From Polyangiaceae bacterium (lineage in GTDB: Bacteria > Myxococcota_A > Polyangia > Polyangiales > Polyangiaceae): 64,000 bases of DNA. Position numbers and translations under genes: made by a program. The stretch lies in the NCBI GenBank assembly GCA_020633205.1, contig JACKEB010000012.1, positions 124,001 through 188,000 on the forward strand. The letters run 5' to 3'. Positions 8,390 through 17,653 of the stretch are shown here, one piece after another (the stretch's first letter is position 1; each line of letters opens with the position of its first letter). Under the pieces are notes generated by a model. The model did no database searches and was not told the origin of the DNA. It saw only the letters and a program-made list of their open reading frames with translations.

Positions 8390-9295
8390 ATGAGCATGAA
8401 TGAACTGGCCGCGCTGCGACTGTTCTGCCGCGTGGTGGAGCGAGGCAGCTTCTCCGCAGTGGGGCGGGAACTTGGCTTGTCGCAGCCGAGCGTGAGTCGG
8501 CGGATCGCCGACCTGGAAGCGCACCTCGGAGTTCAGCTGCTGACTCGCACGACTCGAAAGGTCGCACCCACCGCCGCGGGGCGCGGCTACTACGACCGCG
8601 TGAGGGGTGCGCTAAGGACCCTTAGCGAGGCGAGAACCGAGCTGAGCAGTGGCGTCGGTGAGGTCGCCGGCAGTGTCAGAGTCGCCGCGCCTGCCGCGTT
8701 CGGTCGCCAGTTCGTACTGCCGGTCCTGGTGGATCTGATGGGCAAGCACGCAGGCTTGCAGGTTCAGCTACTACTCAGTGACTCCAGCGTGGATCTGATC
8801 GGAGAGGCCATTGATATTGCCGTACGGATAGCGACGGTCGCGCCCCAGAGCTTCAGGCAGCGTCGAATTGGCAACGCTCGCCAAGTCGTGGTCGCCTCCA
8901 GCGAGTACCTGCGGTCCTCTGCGGCGGGTCTGCGTCCGGAGCATGCGGGGGAGCATTGCTGGGTCTTGGCGCACACGACCCTCGCCGCAATCGAGCAGCT
9001 TCGGGGCACGCCGGACTTCGCTGCGATTCCAACCATTCGCCCCCGGTTTCTGTGTGATGATATTGAGGCCGTATCGAGTGCCGTGCGTGCCCACATCGGT
9101 GTCAGTGTTTTGCCGCTGTGGATGGTGAGCGACGACCTGCGAAACGGCACGCTGATCCAGCTCATGCCCGAGCTCCCGCTACCCGCCGCGCCGGTGGTTG
9201 CACTGTACGCGCCAACGCCGGTTGTTCCGTCTCGTATCCGTACGGTTCTTGATGGACTCGCGCTGCAAGTCGCCGCCGACCCTGCGACCTGCTGA
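8390..9295 (+). CDS. LysR-family transcriptional regulator
   Basis: 301 residues. The N-terminal winged helix-turn-helix (residues 3-60, FSAVGRELGLSQPSVSRRIADLEAHLG) is followed by a LysR substrate-binding domain of the usual length. Start ATG at 8390, with another ATG two codons later. It lies divergent to the Acg-like operon with about 47 bases between starts, the classic arrangement for a LysR protein and its target. The inducer cannot be told from sequence. Confidence 0.92.
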   Translation: MSMNELAALRLFCRVVERGSFSAVGRELGLSQPSVSRRIADLEAHLGVQLLTRTTRKVAPTAAGRGYYDRVRGALRTLSEARTELSSGVGEVAGSVRVAAPAAFGRQFVLPVLVDLMGKHAGLQVQLLLSDSSVDLIGEAIDIAVRIATVAPQSFRQRRIGNARQVVVASSEYLRSSAAGLRPEHAGEHCWVLAHTTLAAIEQLRGTPDFAAIPTIRPRFLCDDIEAVSSAVRAHIGVSVLPLWMVSDDLRNGTLIQLMPELPLPAAPVVALYAPTPVVPSRIRTVLDGLALQVAADPATC

Positions 9296-9505
9296 AGTGT
9301 CCGCGGCGAACCCCGGACTGCCCTCCCGTGTAGAGCTTCTAAGGCTATGGGCAAACTCGGCCGTATCGTGATCTCGAGGGCGATCTAGGCGGGCCTTTTA
9401 GCGAAAAATCGCTGAAGATCATGATAGTCAGTCAAGCAGCGGGGGGCGGCCGCTGGCGTCGTGGCGTCTCGCCGCGCCGCAAGGCATCAGTCGCGGTTCA
9501 CTGAG

Positions 9506-11974
9506 ATGGCGGGTGAGGGGCAGGCAGCGGAAGGCCCGAAGGGGCTCGAGACCAAGGCGGAGTCGAAGCCGCCGGAGTACTTGATCTTGGACTCCCTCGG
9601 CTTTGGCGTGCTGGTGCTCGACGTGGAGCGGCGGGTGCTCGCCGTGAATCAGCACGCTGAGCATTTGCTCGAGGTCTCCGAGAGCGAGCTCCTGGGGAAA
9701 AACCTCGCGGAAACGTGGGAGCTGGTGCTCCCCGGTGGCAAACCCCTCAGCTTCGGGGCGCGGCCCAGCGATCACGTGGAGGCGAGCGGCTTCGCGATCC
9801 GGGACCAACTCATTGGGTTTCGTGCTCACGACAAGCCGCTCCGCTGGACGCTGTTGAGCCTCTCGCTGATCGCGCCTGAGGTTTCCAAACACGCGCGCTT
9901 TTTGGTCCACTTTCAGCTCCTGAGCGATGAACCCCAGCAACAGAACCTCCTCGCCCGGCTGGACGCGCTCGTGCAGCAGCGCTCGCGCCAGCTCCGGGAT
10001 CATGAGACGCGTCTGCACGCCGCTCAGCAGCTGACTGAACGCGTGCAGGCCGAACTCAAAACCAGCGAAGAACTCTACCAGTCGGTGGTCCAGGCCATGG
10101 CCGAGGGCGTGGCGATTCATGACGCGACCGGAAGAATCCGCAAGGCAAATGACGCTGCCGCGCGCATTCTTGGGCTCAGCCACGCGCAATTGGAGGGACT
10201 CAGCCCGTTGGATCCCCGCTGGCGGCTCGTTGATGGTGAAGGCAGGGACCTGCCAACTCACGCCATTCCAGCGGTGATCACTGCGATCACCGGGGAGAGC
10301 TGCAGACGGCGGTTGCTCGGCCTGATTCGCGGCGACGGAGCGCGCGCCTGGCTCGAGGTCAGCTCAGAGCCGCTGGGCGAGCCCGCAAGGGACGGTGAGG
10401 GTGTCGGGCGCTATCCAGTGGTGGTGACCTTCATCGATGTCACGCTGGAGCGCGAGGCGACGCGCGCGTTGGAGGAGAGCCGTGCGCGCTTTGCAAGCGT
10501 GTTGGAAGCGGTGCCAGGCATCGTCTTTCGCTATCTGCGTAAGCCAACCTCCGGCCGCTTCGAGTTCATCACCGGAACGGTGAAGCCGCTTACGGGATTG
10601 GAACCGGAGCAGATCCGAGCGGATGGGGCCGGGTTTTTCGCTCGAGTGCACCCCGCGGACCTCGGAGTAGCGCAGGAAGTCTTTGCAACTGGTCGCGAAA
10701 TGAGCACCGTCGTTGATGTGCCCATGCGTATCCGTGGGGAAGAGGACGCCTGGCGCTGGGTGCGTATCCGCGCTGTGCCGGAGAAGCTCTCCAAGGGCAC
10801 GTTGTGGACCGGGGTGATGCTAGATATCACCGAAGAGAGAAAGCTCGCCGACCAGGTGCGCTCTTCGCAACGGCGAGAGGCGATTGCCACCGTGGTCGCA
10901 GGCGTTGCGCACAACTTCAACAACGCCCTGGCGGCCATGATACCGAACCTCGAGCACGCCCTCGAGTCGAGCTCAGGTCAGCAGCGAATCGAACTCGATG
11001 AGACTCTACGCACCGCGCAGCTGGCCGGCGGCCTCGTCCGCCAGCTCATGGTCGTCGCGCGTCAGCAGTCGAGCGCCGAGGCGGTCGTGACCGACTTCGG
11101 GAACGTGGTGCGCGACGTCGCTCGTTTGTGCAAGGGGCTATTTCAGGGGCGCATCCGCATCGAGGCCGACGTCTGTGAGCGGCGGGTTCCAATCGCCATG
11201 GATCCCTCTCAGCTCCACCAGATGGTGCTCAATCTCTGCATCAACGCTCGGGACGCGATGCGTGACGTGGATGCGGGCAGACTTTCGATATCCCTGTCGG
11301 AAGCGAATCATGGTGAGAGTGTTGGTTATTGCCTCACGGTAGCAGACAACGGCTGCGGCATGGATGAAGAGACCCAGCGCAAGCTCGGTGAGCCGTTCTT
11401 CACCACCAAGGCACCGGGACAAGGCACTGGGCTGGGCCTGGCCACGATCTACGCGATGGTTCGGGATCTGTCGGGTACCGTGGAGTGCACGTCGTCCCCG
11501 GGGGTGGGTACTCAGTTTCGGATTTGGCTGCCCAAGAGCGAGCTGCGCATCGTGGGCCACTCGAATGCCAAGGTCCCTGAACAGCCCCAGGGCAAGCGCG
11601 TGTTGTTGGTCGATGACGAGCCCCTCGTGCGTCGCGCTTTGGCCCGCGGGCTGCGCTCGCGAGGCTGGCTCGTCGAAGAGGCCAGCGATGGGATGGACGC
11701 CTTGGCGTTCATCGAGGCTAGCCAGGATCGCTTTGATGTTGCGGTCCTCGATTTATCGATGCCAGGTCTCTCCGGGGAGCGTGTGCTCGACGAAATCAAG
11801 CGTTGCTATCCAGCGCTGCCAGTCGTGGTGCTGAGTGGCTTCGTGAGCGCGCCCGAGAACCTGGCTGGCGCCTTCTCCGTCTTGGAAAAGCCAATCGGCA
11901 CCCCGCAGCTCAGCGCGGAGTTGGCTCGCGCCTTGTCGGGTCGACAGTCCTCCGGGCCTCCGCCTGGGGCATAG
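9506..11974 (+). CDS. PAS-domain hybrid histidine kinase with receiver domain
   Basis: 822 residues from the ATG at 9506; a GTG at 9461 would add 15. Layout by eye: PAS-like domain 30-140, coiled coil 145-190, PAS 190-315, PAS 325-445, dimerisation/H-box with His469 (GVAHNFNNALAAM), ATPase domain 565-680 (NLCINARDAM, DNGCGMD, GTGLGLATIYAMV), and a C-terminal receiver 697-815 with phospho-acceptor Asp749 (VLDLSMPG) and Lys in LEKP. There are no membrane helices, so it is a cytoplasmic sensor. The HNFNN type of H-box is common in myxobacterial hybrid kinases. No partner response regulator is adjacent. It ends back to back with the next gene. Confidence 0.93.
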   Translation: MAGEGQAAEGPKGLETKAESKPPEYLILDSLGFGVLVLDVERRVLAVNQHAEHLLEVSESELLGKNLAETWELVLPGGKPLSFGARPSDHVEASGFAIRDQLIGFRAHDKPLRWTLLSLSLIAPEVSKHARFLVHFQLLSDEPQQQNLLARLDALVQQRSRQLRDHETRLHAAQQLTERVQAELKTSEELYQSVVQAMAEGVAIHDATGRIRKANDAAARILGLSHAQLEGLSPLDPRWRLVDGEGRDLPTHAIPAVITAITGESCRRRLLGLIRGDGARAWLEVSSEPLGEPARDGEGVGRYPVVVTFIDVTLEREATRALEESRARFASVLEAVPGIVFRYLRKPTSGRFEFITGTVKPLTGLEPEQIRADGAGFFARVHPADLGVAQEVFATGREMSTVVDVPMRIRGEEDAWRWVRIRAVPEKLSKGTLWTGVMLDITEERKLADQVRSSQRREAIATVVAGVAHNFNNALAAMIPNLEHALESSSGQQRIELDETLRTAQLAGGLVRQLMVVARQQSSAEAVVTDFGNVVRDVARLCKGLFQGRIRIEADVCERRVPIAMDPSQLHQMVLNLCINARDAMRDVDAGRLSISLSEANHGESVGYCLTVADNGCGMDEETQRKLGEPFFTTKAPGQGTGLGLATIYAMVRDLSGTVECTSSPGVGTQFRIWLPKSELRIVGHSNAKVPEQPQGKRVLLVDDEPLVRRALARGLRSRGWLVEEASDGMDALAFIEASQDRFDVAVLDLSMPGLSGERVLDEIKRCYPALPVVVLSGFVSAPENLAGAFSVLEKPIGTPQLSAELARALSGRQSSGPPPGA

Positions 11975-12892
11975 CTAGGCGTCGAGGGCACCCAGAGCGG
12001 ACTCGAGGGCGTCCCAAACCGCACGGATACGAGGGACGCGGCGCAGCGCTCGAGGTGTCGTCAGCCACAACGCTAGCTCAGGCCCAGCTAGCCCCAGATC
12101 GAGCTCGACCAAATTCGGGTCGAGCAATCTAGTCGTTCGGGTGAGCAGCGCCGCTCCGAGGCCGCAGCGAACCGCCTCCTGCTGCGCAACGTAGGTGTTC
12201 GTGATTAGCGCCGGCTCGCTCCCGATGTGGCGATCGTACCAGGCGCGTTCGGGGGTCGGTACACCGGGAATGTCGCATACGATCCAAGGCATGCGTGAGA
12301 ACGGGATCTGCGCGACTTCCCGTGTGGCGAGTACGGCGGTTGGCAGTCGTGCGACCCGCTTGCTCACCAGATCTCCGCTCTTGGGGCGAAAGAACCTCGC
12401 AGCGATTTCTGCCTCGCGATGGCCAAGGTTGCTCGCTAGATCGCTCGAGATGAGCTCCAGGGTGAGTCTCGGGTGCGTGCGTCTCAGAGGTGCGACCAAG
12501 TTTGGGATCACCACGTGGACGGCGAGACTCTCCGTCAGGGCAACTCGGACGCGACCGCTTACTTCGGTTTCGTGCCCCAACGCTTCATCGGTGAAGGCCA
12601 GGACACTGGCCTCAACTGTTTCCGCGTGGCGAATCAAACGCTCCCCTAGGGGTGTCAGCTCGCGCTTGCCGGGTCCCCCTGGATGGGGGGCAAAGAGCTC
12701 GGAGCCCAGTTGAGCTTCAAGAGCCGCGATGCGTCGGCTGACGGTGGATTGCTCGATGCCGAGAGCCGCCGCGGCACGGGTGAAACTGCCCGAGCGCGCG
12801 ACGCTCAGCAGGAGCTGAATGTCGTCCCAGCGGTCCAGTAGCCTGGTGGCAGCGCGCTCCGTTCGGGGTCGCTGGGGTGCTCGGCGATTCAT
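11975..12892 (-). CDS. LysR-family transcriptional regulator
   Basis: 305 residues from the ATG at 12892; an ATG at 12904 would add four. Winged helix-turn-helix at about 22-80 (FTRAAAALGIEQSTVSRRIAALEAQLG), then the effector domain. It is divergent from a flavodoxin-fold oxidoreductase gene, its most likely target. Its start codon lies inside a 14-bp perfect palindrome (12887-12900), so self-repression by binding across its own start is plausible. Its stop codon directly abuts that of the histidine kinase. Confidence 0.92.
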   Translation of the reverse strand: MNRRAPQRPRTERAATRLLDRWDDIQLLLSVARSGSFTRAAAALGIEQSTVSRRIAALEAQLGSELFAPHPGGPGKRELTPLGERLIRHAETVEASVLAFTDEALGHETEVSGRVRVALTESLAVHVVIPNLVAPLRRTHPRLTLELISSDLASNLGHREAEIAARFFRPKSGDLVSKRVARLPTAVLATREVAQIPFSRMPWIVCDIPGVPTPERAWYDRHIGSEPALITNTYVAQQEAVRCGLGAALLTRTTRLLDPNLVELDLGLAGPELALWLTTPRALRRVPRIRAVWDALESALGALDA

Positions 12893-12908
12893 GCATGAAT
12901 GCATGCAT
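12887..12908. promoter_or_regulatory. overlapping palindromes, candidate LysR operator
   Basis: ATTCATGCATGAAT (12887-12900) is a perfect 14-bp palindrome and is followed, overlapping by two bases, by ATGCATGCAT (12899-12908), a perfect 10-bp palindrome. A further half-site TGCATGAAT is at 12941-12949. They lie between a LysR gene and its divergent partner, where such regulators bind. Assignment as operator is inference. Confidence 0.5.
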
Positions 12909-12996
12909 CATGTGCAATCTCCCGTCTACCCATGGCGAGCTGCATGAATCAGATGTTGGGCGTGGCCCCGACCGTGGTCCACGCAAGGAGGTTGAA

Positions 12997-13653
12997 ATGC
13001 AGAGCGCGCTCGTGGTGCTAGGGCACCCCAATCCTGGATCCTTCAGTCACGCGTTGGGAAACGCCTACGCCGGCGGACTCCGGCGGTCCGGCGTGGAAGT
13101 ACGCACGCTGGAGCTCTCCGAGCTGAAGTTCGACCCGATCTTGCGATCGGGGTTTGGGGGTGAGCAGGCCCTGGAGTCAGACTTGCTCGATGCGCGAGAC
13201 GCCCTCGAAGCGGCGCGCCTCGTGGGGTGGTTTTTCCCCACCTGGTGGGCGGGACCGCCAGCCCTGGTGAGCGGATTCATCGAGCGCACGTTCCTGCCAG
13301 GCTGGGCGTTCCGTTACCGCGCGGGAGCGAGCTTGCCGACGCCGCTCCTGAAAGGCCGGTATGCGCGAGTCGTGACCTCGATGGACAGTCCGAGCTGGTG
13401 GTACCGGTTTTGGCACCGGCGCGCGTTGCACGCCTCCTTCGTGAACGCGACTTTGCGGTTCTGTGGCTTTGCGGTGCGGAGCACGACGCTGTTCAAGTTG
13501 CGGGAGTGGTCCGACGAGAGGCGGCGTCAGGCCCTTGCCGAGCTCGAGGTGCTCGGCTTTCGGGATGGGACCCGACTGAGTAGGCGGACGCAGCGCTCTC
13601 TCCCCCCCAAACCCAGGAAGCTTCCTGCTGTCTTGCCCCCAATTGCGCGCTAG
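12997..13653 (+). CDS. NAD(P)H-dependent quinone oxidoreductase-like flavoprotein (flavodoxin fold)
   Basis: 218 residues with the flavodoxin-like fold of the MdaB/KefF/NQO group: first strand ALVVLGHPNPGSFSHALG, central FFPTWWAGPPALVSGFIERTF (isoalloxazine loop) and FRYRAG. The family reduces quinones with NAD(P)H and FMN/FAD. The start is firm: AAGGAG lies 6 bases before the ATG at 12997. The C-terminal tail after residue ~195 is basic, Pro-rich and unlike the family. The DNA encoding it (13593-13614) matches a C-rich element found elsewhere in intergenic DNA. Divergent LysR gene probably regulates it. Confidence 0.85.
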   Translation: MQSALVVLGHPNPGSFSHALGNAYAGGLRRSGVEVRTLELSELKFDPILRSGFGGEQALESDLLDARDALEAARLVGWFFPTWWAGPPALVSGFIERTFLPGWAFRYRAGASLPTPLLKGRYARVVTSMDSPSWWYRFWHRRALHASFVNATLRFCGFAVRSTTLFKLREWSDERRRQALAELEVLGFRDGTRLSRRTQRSLPPKPRKLPAVLPPIAR

Positions 13654-13662
13654 GCTGAGGCG

Positions 13663-13854
13663 ATGGCGATTTTCGGCGGGGGGAGCGGAGCGGCGAGTGA
13701 ACCGCTGGAGTGTCCCCACTGTCACGAGGTGCAGCTCAGAGCCCGCGAGGCGCATCGGCTGAAGCTGGTTTGCCGAGCATGCAAGCGCACTTTCTCGCTG
13801 ATTGAGGGACGAGAGCGCTACGCGAAGAGCCAAGCGCTGAAGCGTCGTCGCTGA
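13663..13854 (+). CDS. small zinc-ribbon protein
   Basis: A 63-residue protein with two Cys pairs, CPHC at about 17-20 and CRAC at about 37-40, separated by 16 residues, followed by a basic tail ending KRRR. This is the layout of a zinc ribbon, possibly nucleic-acid binding. The ATG at 13663 follows the previous stop by 9 bases; codon use matches its neighbours. Function unknown. Confidence 0.6.
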   Translation: MAIFGGGSGAASEPLECPHCHEVQLRAREAHRLKLVCRACKRTFSLIEGRERYAKSQALKRRR

Positions 13855-13899
13855 ACTGGGCGTTGACCTCGCCCCGAGTTCGGTGCAACTCGGCCTGCA

Positions 13900-15498
13900 G
13901 TGAACAGCGAAGAGCAGGCCAAAGAGCCCAACGCCTACGAGGCACCTCAAAGCGAAGAGGCGCCCAGCAAGGCTTCCGGAACCGAGGATGTCGCGAGGCA
14001 AAGCGGGCGAGGAGGCCTCGCGATTGTCTTTGCCAAGCTGTGGTTCCTGGTGATGGGCCTGGTGCAGAACATCGTTCTGCCGCGGGTGCTTGGCGCTGGC
14101 GGATTCGGAGACTTTCGCAACGCGCAATCGGTTGCGAGCATCTTTTACAATCCGATCGTCACGAGCTCGATTCAGGGCGGCAGCCGCGCCGTGGCGCAGT
14201 CAGAGGACGCAGCGACACCCCAGGTGGTGCGTCGCGTCCTAAGTATCCATGCGGCAATGGCCCTGTTCTTTGCGGCGGTCTTCTTCTTCGCCGCGCCGTT
14301 CATCGCCAATCTGTTGAAGGCGCCCCAGATCACCCCGCTCTTGCGTACCCTGGCCGGCGTGATCTTCTGCTACGCGCTGTACAGCCCGCTCGTAGGCGTG
14401 CTGAACGGCCAACGTCGCTTCGGCCGACAGGCGTTGCTCGACATCGTGATGGCCGCGCTGCGCACCATTGGCCTCATCGTCGGCGCTAAGCTCGTGGCAG
14501 ATGAAGCGCTGCGAGCCGAGGGCGCACTGAGCGGCTTCGTGGTGAGCTCGGTGATCATCCTCGGGCTCTCGCTGTTCATGGTTGGCGTCGGTCGGGCGGG
14601 CAAAGGCGGCGTTTCCGCGAAGTCTCACCTGGCCTTCATGCTTCCGGTGTGGCTAGGACAGATCGCGCTGAACTTCCTGCTGCAAGCTGACGTCAACTTG
14701 CTGCGGCGCTTCGCTGGGACCGCAGCAGAACATGCGGGGCTTGGGGTGGAGGCGGCGAGCCCGTTGGTGGGCGCCTATGCGGCGACGCAGCTCTACTGCT
14801 TTTTGCCCTATCAGCTGCTCCTCAGCATCACCTTCGTCTTGTTCCCCATGCTCGCGACCGCGTATCGAGATGGCGACCGTGAAGCGATGGCGCGCTATGT
14901 GCGCACGGGGGTGCGCTTGGCCGTGGTGTTGGCCGGAGCGATGGTCTCGGTGACCAGCGGCCTGTCGGAAGGGCTACTCAAGCTGTTGTTCCAGAAGGAG
15001 TACTGGGTCGCGACCCACGCAATGGAAGTGCTGACCCTCGGCTTTGGCGTGTTCGCGATCTTCGGCATCTTTAGCGCGGTCCTCAATAGCTTGAAGCACG
15101 AGCTTGCGAGCATGCTGGTCACTGTTGCCGCGGTGATCTTCGTCGCTGTCTTGTGCTTCGTGCGAGTGCCTGGAACGGAGTTCGGTGAGGACCTGTTGTG
15201 GAAGACCGCCACGAGCACTTCCGCGGGGATTCTGCTCGCGACGCTGCTCGCGGGTGTCCTGGTCAAGCGCGCTGCGGGAGGCGTGGTGAACCCCATCAGC
15301 GTGGTGCGCGTCGCGGTAGCGATGGGAGTTGCGATCGTTGTGGGTCGACACCTGCCGTACGCGGGCAAGCTCATGACACTGGTCTACGCGGTGGTGGTCG
15401 TCGTGATCTACGCGTTGGTGTTGCTGGTGACTCGCGAGCTCGGCTCTGCGGACCTACAGAACATCAAGGCGGTGATTTCGCGGCGCAAGACGCCGTAA
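13900..15498 (+). CDS. polysaccharide/oligosaccharide flippase (MOP superfamily, Wzx-like)
   Basis: 532 residues with a ~40-residue acidic N-terminal extension and 12 to 14 hydrophobic helices from residue ~40 to 515. The first helices (GGLAIVFAKLWFLVMGLVQNIVLPRVLGAGGFGDF) are typical of the MVF/Wzx/MATE-like polysaccharide export family, which flips lipid-linked sugars across the inner membrane. The GTG at 13900 is the only reasonable start before the first helix. No glycosyltransferases are near, so the sugar cannot be guessed. MurJ is an alternative but the MurJ motifs are not evident. Confidence 0.85.
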   Translation: MNSEEQAKEPNAYEAPQSEEAPSKASGTEDVARQSGRGGLAIVFAKLWFLVMGLVQNIVLPRVLGAGGFGDFRNAQSVASIFYNPIVTSSIQGGSRAVAQSEDAATPQVVRRVLSIHAAMALFFAAVFFFAAPFIANLLKAPQITPLLRTLAGVIFCYALYSPLVGVLNGQRRFGRQALLDIVMAALRTIGLIVGAKLVADEALRAEGALSGFVVSSVIILGLSLFMVGVGRAGKGGVSAKSHLAFMLPVWLGQIALNFLLQADVNLLRRFAGTAAEHAGLGVEAASPLVGAYAATQLYCFLPYQLLLSITFVLFPMLATAYRDGDREAMARYVRTGVRLAVVLAGAMVSVTSGLSEGLLKLLFQKEYWVATHAMEVLTLGFGVFAIFGIFSAVLNSLKHELASMLVTVAAVIFVAVLCFVRVPGTEFGEDLLWKTATSTSAGILLATLLAGVLVKRAAGGVVNPISVVRVAVAMGVAIVVGRHLPYAGKLMTLVYAVVVVVIYALVLLVTRELGSADLQNIKAVISRRKTP

Positions 15499-15540
15499 TC
15501 CGACAGCGGCTCAGTGTCCTGTCGCCGCAGATTCGCCTCA

Positions 15541-16353
15541 CTAGTAGCCGGGGTAGCCAAAGCCTGCGACCAGCGCGCGATGCGGAGTGAGTTCGGGTTG
15601 GTCGCCGGCTAGCTCGGTTTGGCGGTAGCCAGTGGCGAGGCTCAGTACCTCGATGCTGCGGGCTGCCGCGTCGTGGACGAAGCGGGCCCGCCAAGGACCG
15701 AAGGCGATCGTGGAGGTCACACCATCCGTGCGGATACGCCGGTAGGGGCGCGGCGTGGGCCCCGTCTCGAGTAGGGTCAAGAGCTTGGCCTCCAGTGTCT
15801 CCCCGGATTGCTTCAAGCACTCGAGCTGCTCTACGGCACGCGAGCTGAAAGTTACGCGCCAGTCTGGCTGCGGCTGAGCGGGACCTCGTGGGTCTGACGA
15901 TCGCTTCGGGGTCGCTTGGCCGGCGACCGGCAGCCACCCGCTGTTCGCTTCGGGGATGCAGTCTGTGTAGGGGACGTAGGGCTTGAGATCCAAGATTGGA
16001 GTGCCGTCGACGAGGTCGAGGCCGCCGACGTGGAGCTGCAATCCCTCGACGGCGCGAAGCTCCACCGCCGACAGCCCGATGGCGTTTGGACGGTGCGGCG
16101 ATCGAGTTGCGAACACACCGCGCCGCTGTTCACTGCGTGGCGGCAACACCTTGGGTCGCCAGTTCTCCACTTGGTGGAACTGAAATAGCACCCACAGGTG
16201 GCTCCAGGTCTCGAGATCCTCGAGTGCGTGCTCGAAGCCCGACTCGGGGAACAGCTCGATGGTCCCAGGAGCGCTCAGGTTCGCCTGGCGGGGGACTTCC
16301 GCCTTCGTGAGGTAGCTCGTCCTGGCGAGACCGATCGGCTTGATGGGGATCAC
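15541..16353 (-). CDS. trmO: tRNA (t6A37) N6-methyltransferase TrmO (TsaA/YaeB family)
   Basis: 270 residues. The diagnostic SAM-binding block GVFATRSPHRPNAIGLS sits at 79-95, preceded by HLWVLFQFH. TrmO methylates threonylcarbamoyladenosine at position 37 of tRNA-Thr to m6t6A. A C-terminal part with FRYRRI-like segments (PRPYRRIRTDGVTST) is as in full-length TrmO. The start is GTG at 16353, sharing one base with the stop of the upstream gene (TAGTG), so it is the last gene of a ppa-DUF4026-trmO operon. Confidence 0.93.
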   Translation of the reverse strand: MIPIKPIGLARTSYLTKAEVPRQANLSAPGTIELFPESGFEHALEDLETWSHLWVLFQFHQVENWRPKVLPPRSEQRRGVFATRSPHRPNAIGLSAVELRAVEGLQLHVGGLDLVDGTPILDLKPYVPYTDCIPEANSGWLPVAGQATPKRSSDPRGPAQPQPDWRVTFSSRAVEQLECLKQSGETLEAKLLTLLETGPTPRPYRRIRTDGVTSTIAFGPWRARFVHDAAARSIEVLSLATGYRQTELAGDQPELTPHRALVAGFGYPGY

Positions 16354-17651
16354 TAGTTGAGTGTCGCCCCTCGCAGCAACTTCCGCTCGAGATTCAGGAT
16401 CGCGTCAGGGTCGAAGCGACCGAACGGGGACACGATGGTCCAGTCTGTGAGCTTGTCGAGCGAGTGCAGTCCTCGCTGTCCGAGCTGCAGCGCCACGGCG
16501 AAGGGTTGGTTGGTGAGGGTCGCGTCGATCTCCCCTCCGACCAAGCCGTGAACCTGGAACCACAGGTGTTCCTTGCCACCATCGGGTTGGTCGTCAACCG
16601 GGTAGCCGAGCTTCACCAAGAATGCCCAGCCAGGATCGGCCGCGTGAGCGCCAAGCAAGTTTAGAAAGCGCGGTAGGCGCTCCGACGCGAGCAACATCAT
16701 GCGTTGAGTTTCCGCGTGGGAAACATATAGCAGTGGATTGTCACGCAGCGTCGGCAGATGACGTAAGACGGACTCGTAGCCTTCTTGGGTCGGTGCGACC
16801 AAGATGGCGCGCAGCCCGGTGTGAGCGTCATCCTCCCGATCCCCGGACCCGCCGACTGATGCGCCTGGAAAGCGCTCCAGGCCGTCTTCCCACGCGAGCC
16901 AAGCGAGATCGAGGTCGCGACCGATCTCGAAGCGCTCCCCCGGCGCCGGCGCGCCTTGATTCAAGAAAAGCGCCGCGACCCGCCCCAAGAGCTCGGCACC
17001 CAGGTTGGAGTCCGCCTGAGGTACGCCCAGGAGGTCGAGCTCGGGGTAGCCCGTTCTGAGCATCCCGTGGGTGTGGAGCCAGACGTCTTCTTCCGCTTCT
17101 CCAGTTACCGCGTGGATTGAGTAGAGCGTGTTGGGGGCCGGGGGCACTTCGCTCTCCGCCAGGTCCCGCAACCAGCTCGCAGGCCTTGGGGCGAAGGCGT
17201 CGGCGTCGAGCACCAGGGCGGGGTTCGGCACCAACGCCTGGAGCAAACGCAGCTGCTCGTGAAACGAGGCAAGCGGGTCTTCTCCAAACGTCACGCTGAG
17301 CCCGAGCTGCCAGCGCGACCGCTGCACGTGTTCAAAGTCCGGACCCTCGATCCGCTGTTCTAGGTCCGAGTAGCTTCCCTCTTCGACGGGCTCGAGCCAA
17401 ATCCGTAGCCAGCCTCCAAGCGCCGACCGGGTGGGCTCTTGCTCGGGGTCGAAGAGGAACTCGACAGCCCAACCTTGTTCTGGCGGCTCCTCAGGTTCGC
17501 GCACTTCGTCGATGCCGATCCCCAGCTCATCAAGTGCGTCTTGCACGTCGTCGGCGCTGGGCGGTGCTTGGTCCGGGTGGACCAGCGCGATCAGAGTAGA
17601 CTCAGAGGGTTCCCGTTCACCCGCCAGGAAGCTCTCCGGGAAAGGCAACAT
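16353..17651 (-). CDS. DUF4026-like protein of unknown function
   Basis: 432 acidic residues, no signal peptide and no membrane helices. The last 80 residues (EHLWFQVHG, ATLTNQPFAV, LTDWTIVSPFG) resemble the DUF2314-like C-terminal part of DUF4026 proteins; the rest is poorly recognisable. It sits between pyrophosphatase (2 bases away) and trmO (1-base overlap), so all three are co-transcribed. Role unknown; the family call is from memory of these motifs and should be treated as moderate. Confidence 0.6.
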   Translation of the reverse strand: MLPFPESFLAGEREPSESTLIALVHPDQAPPSADDVQDALDELGIGIDEVREPEEPPEQGWAVEFLFDPEQEPTRSALGGWLRIWLEPVEEGSYSDLEQRIEGPDFEHVQRSRWQLGLSVTFGEDPLASFHEQLRLLQALVPNPALVLDADAFAPRPASWLRDLAESEVPPAPNTLYSIHAVTGEAEEDVWLHTHGMLRTGYPELDLLGVPQADSNLGAELLGRVAALFLNQGAPAPGERFEIGRDLDLAWLAWEDGLERFPGASVGGSGDREDDAHTGLRAILVAPTQEGYESVLRHLPTLRDNPLLYVSHAETQRMMLLASERLPRFLNLLGAHAADPGWAFLVKLGYPVDDQPDGGKEHLWFQVHGLVGGEIDATLTNQPFAVALQLGQRGLHSLDKLTDWTIVSPFGRFDPDAILNLERKLLRGATLN

Positions 17652-17653
17652 GA

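Noticed and set aside
9461..9505. Longer start (GTG 9461) for the hybrid kinase
   Set aside because: The extra 15 residues are basic and lack support; kept as an alternative only.
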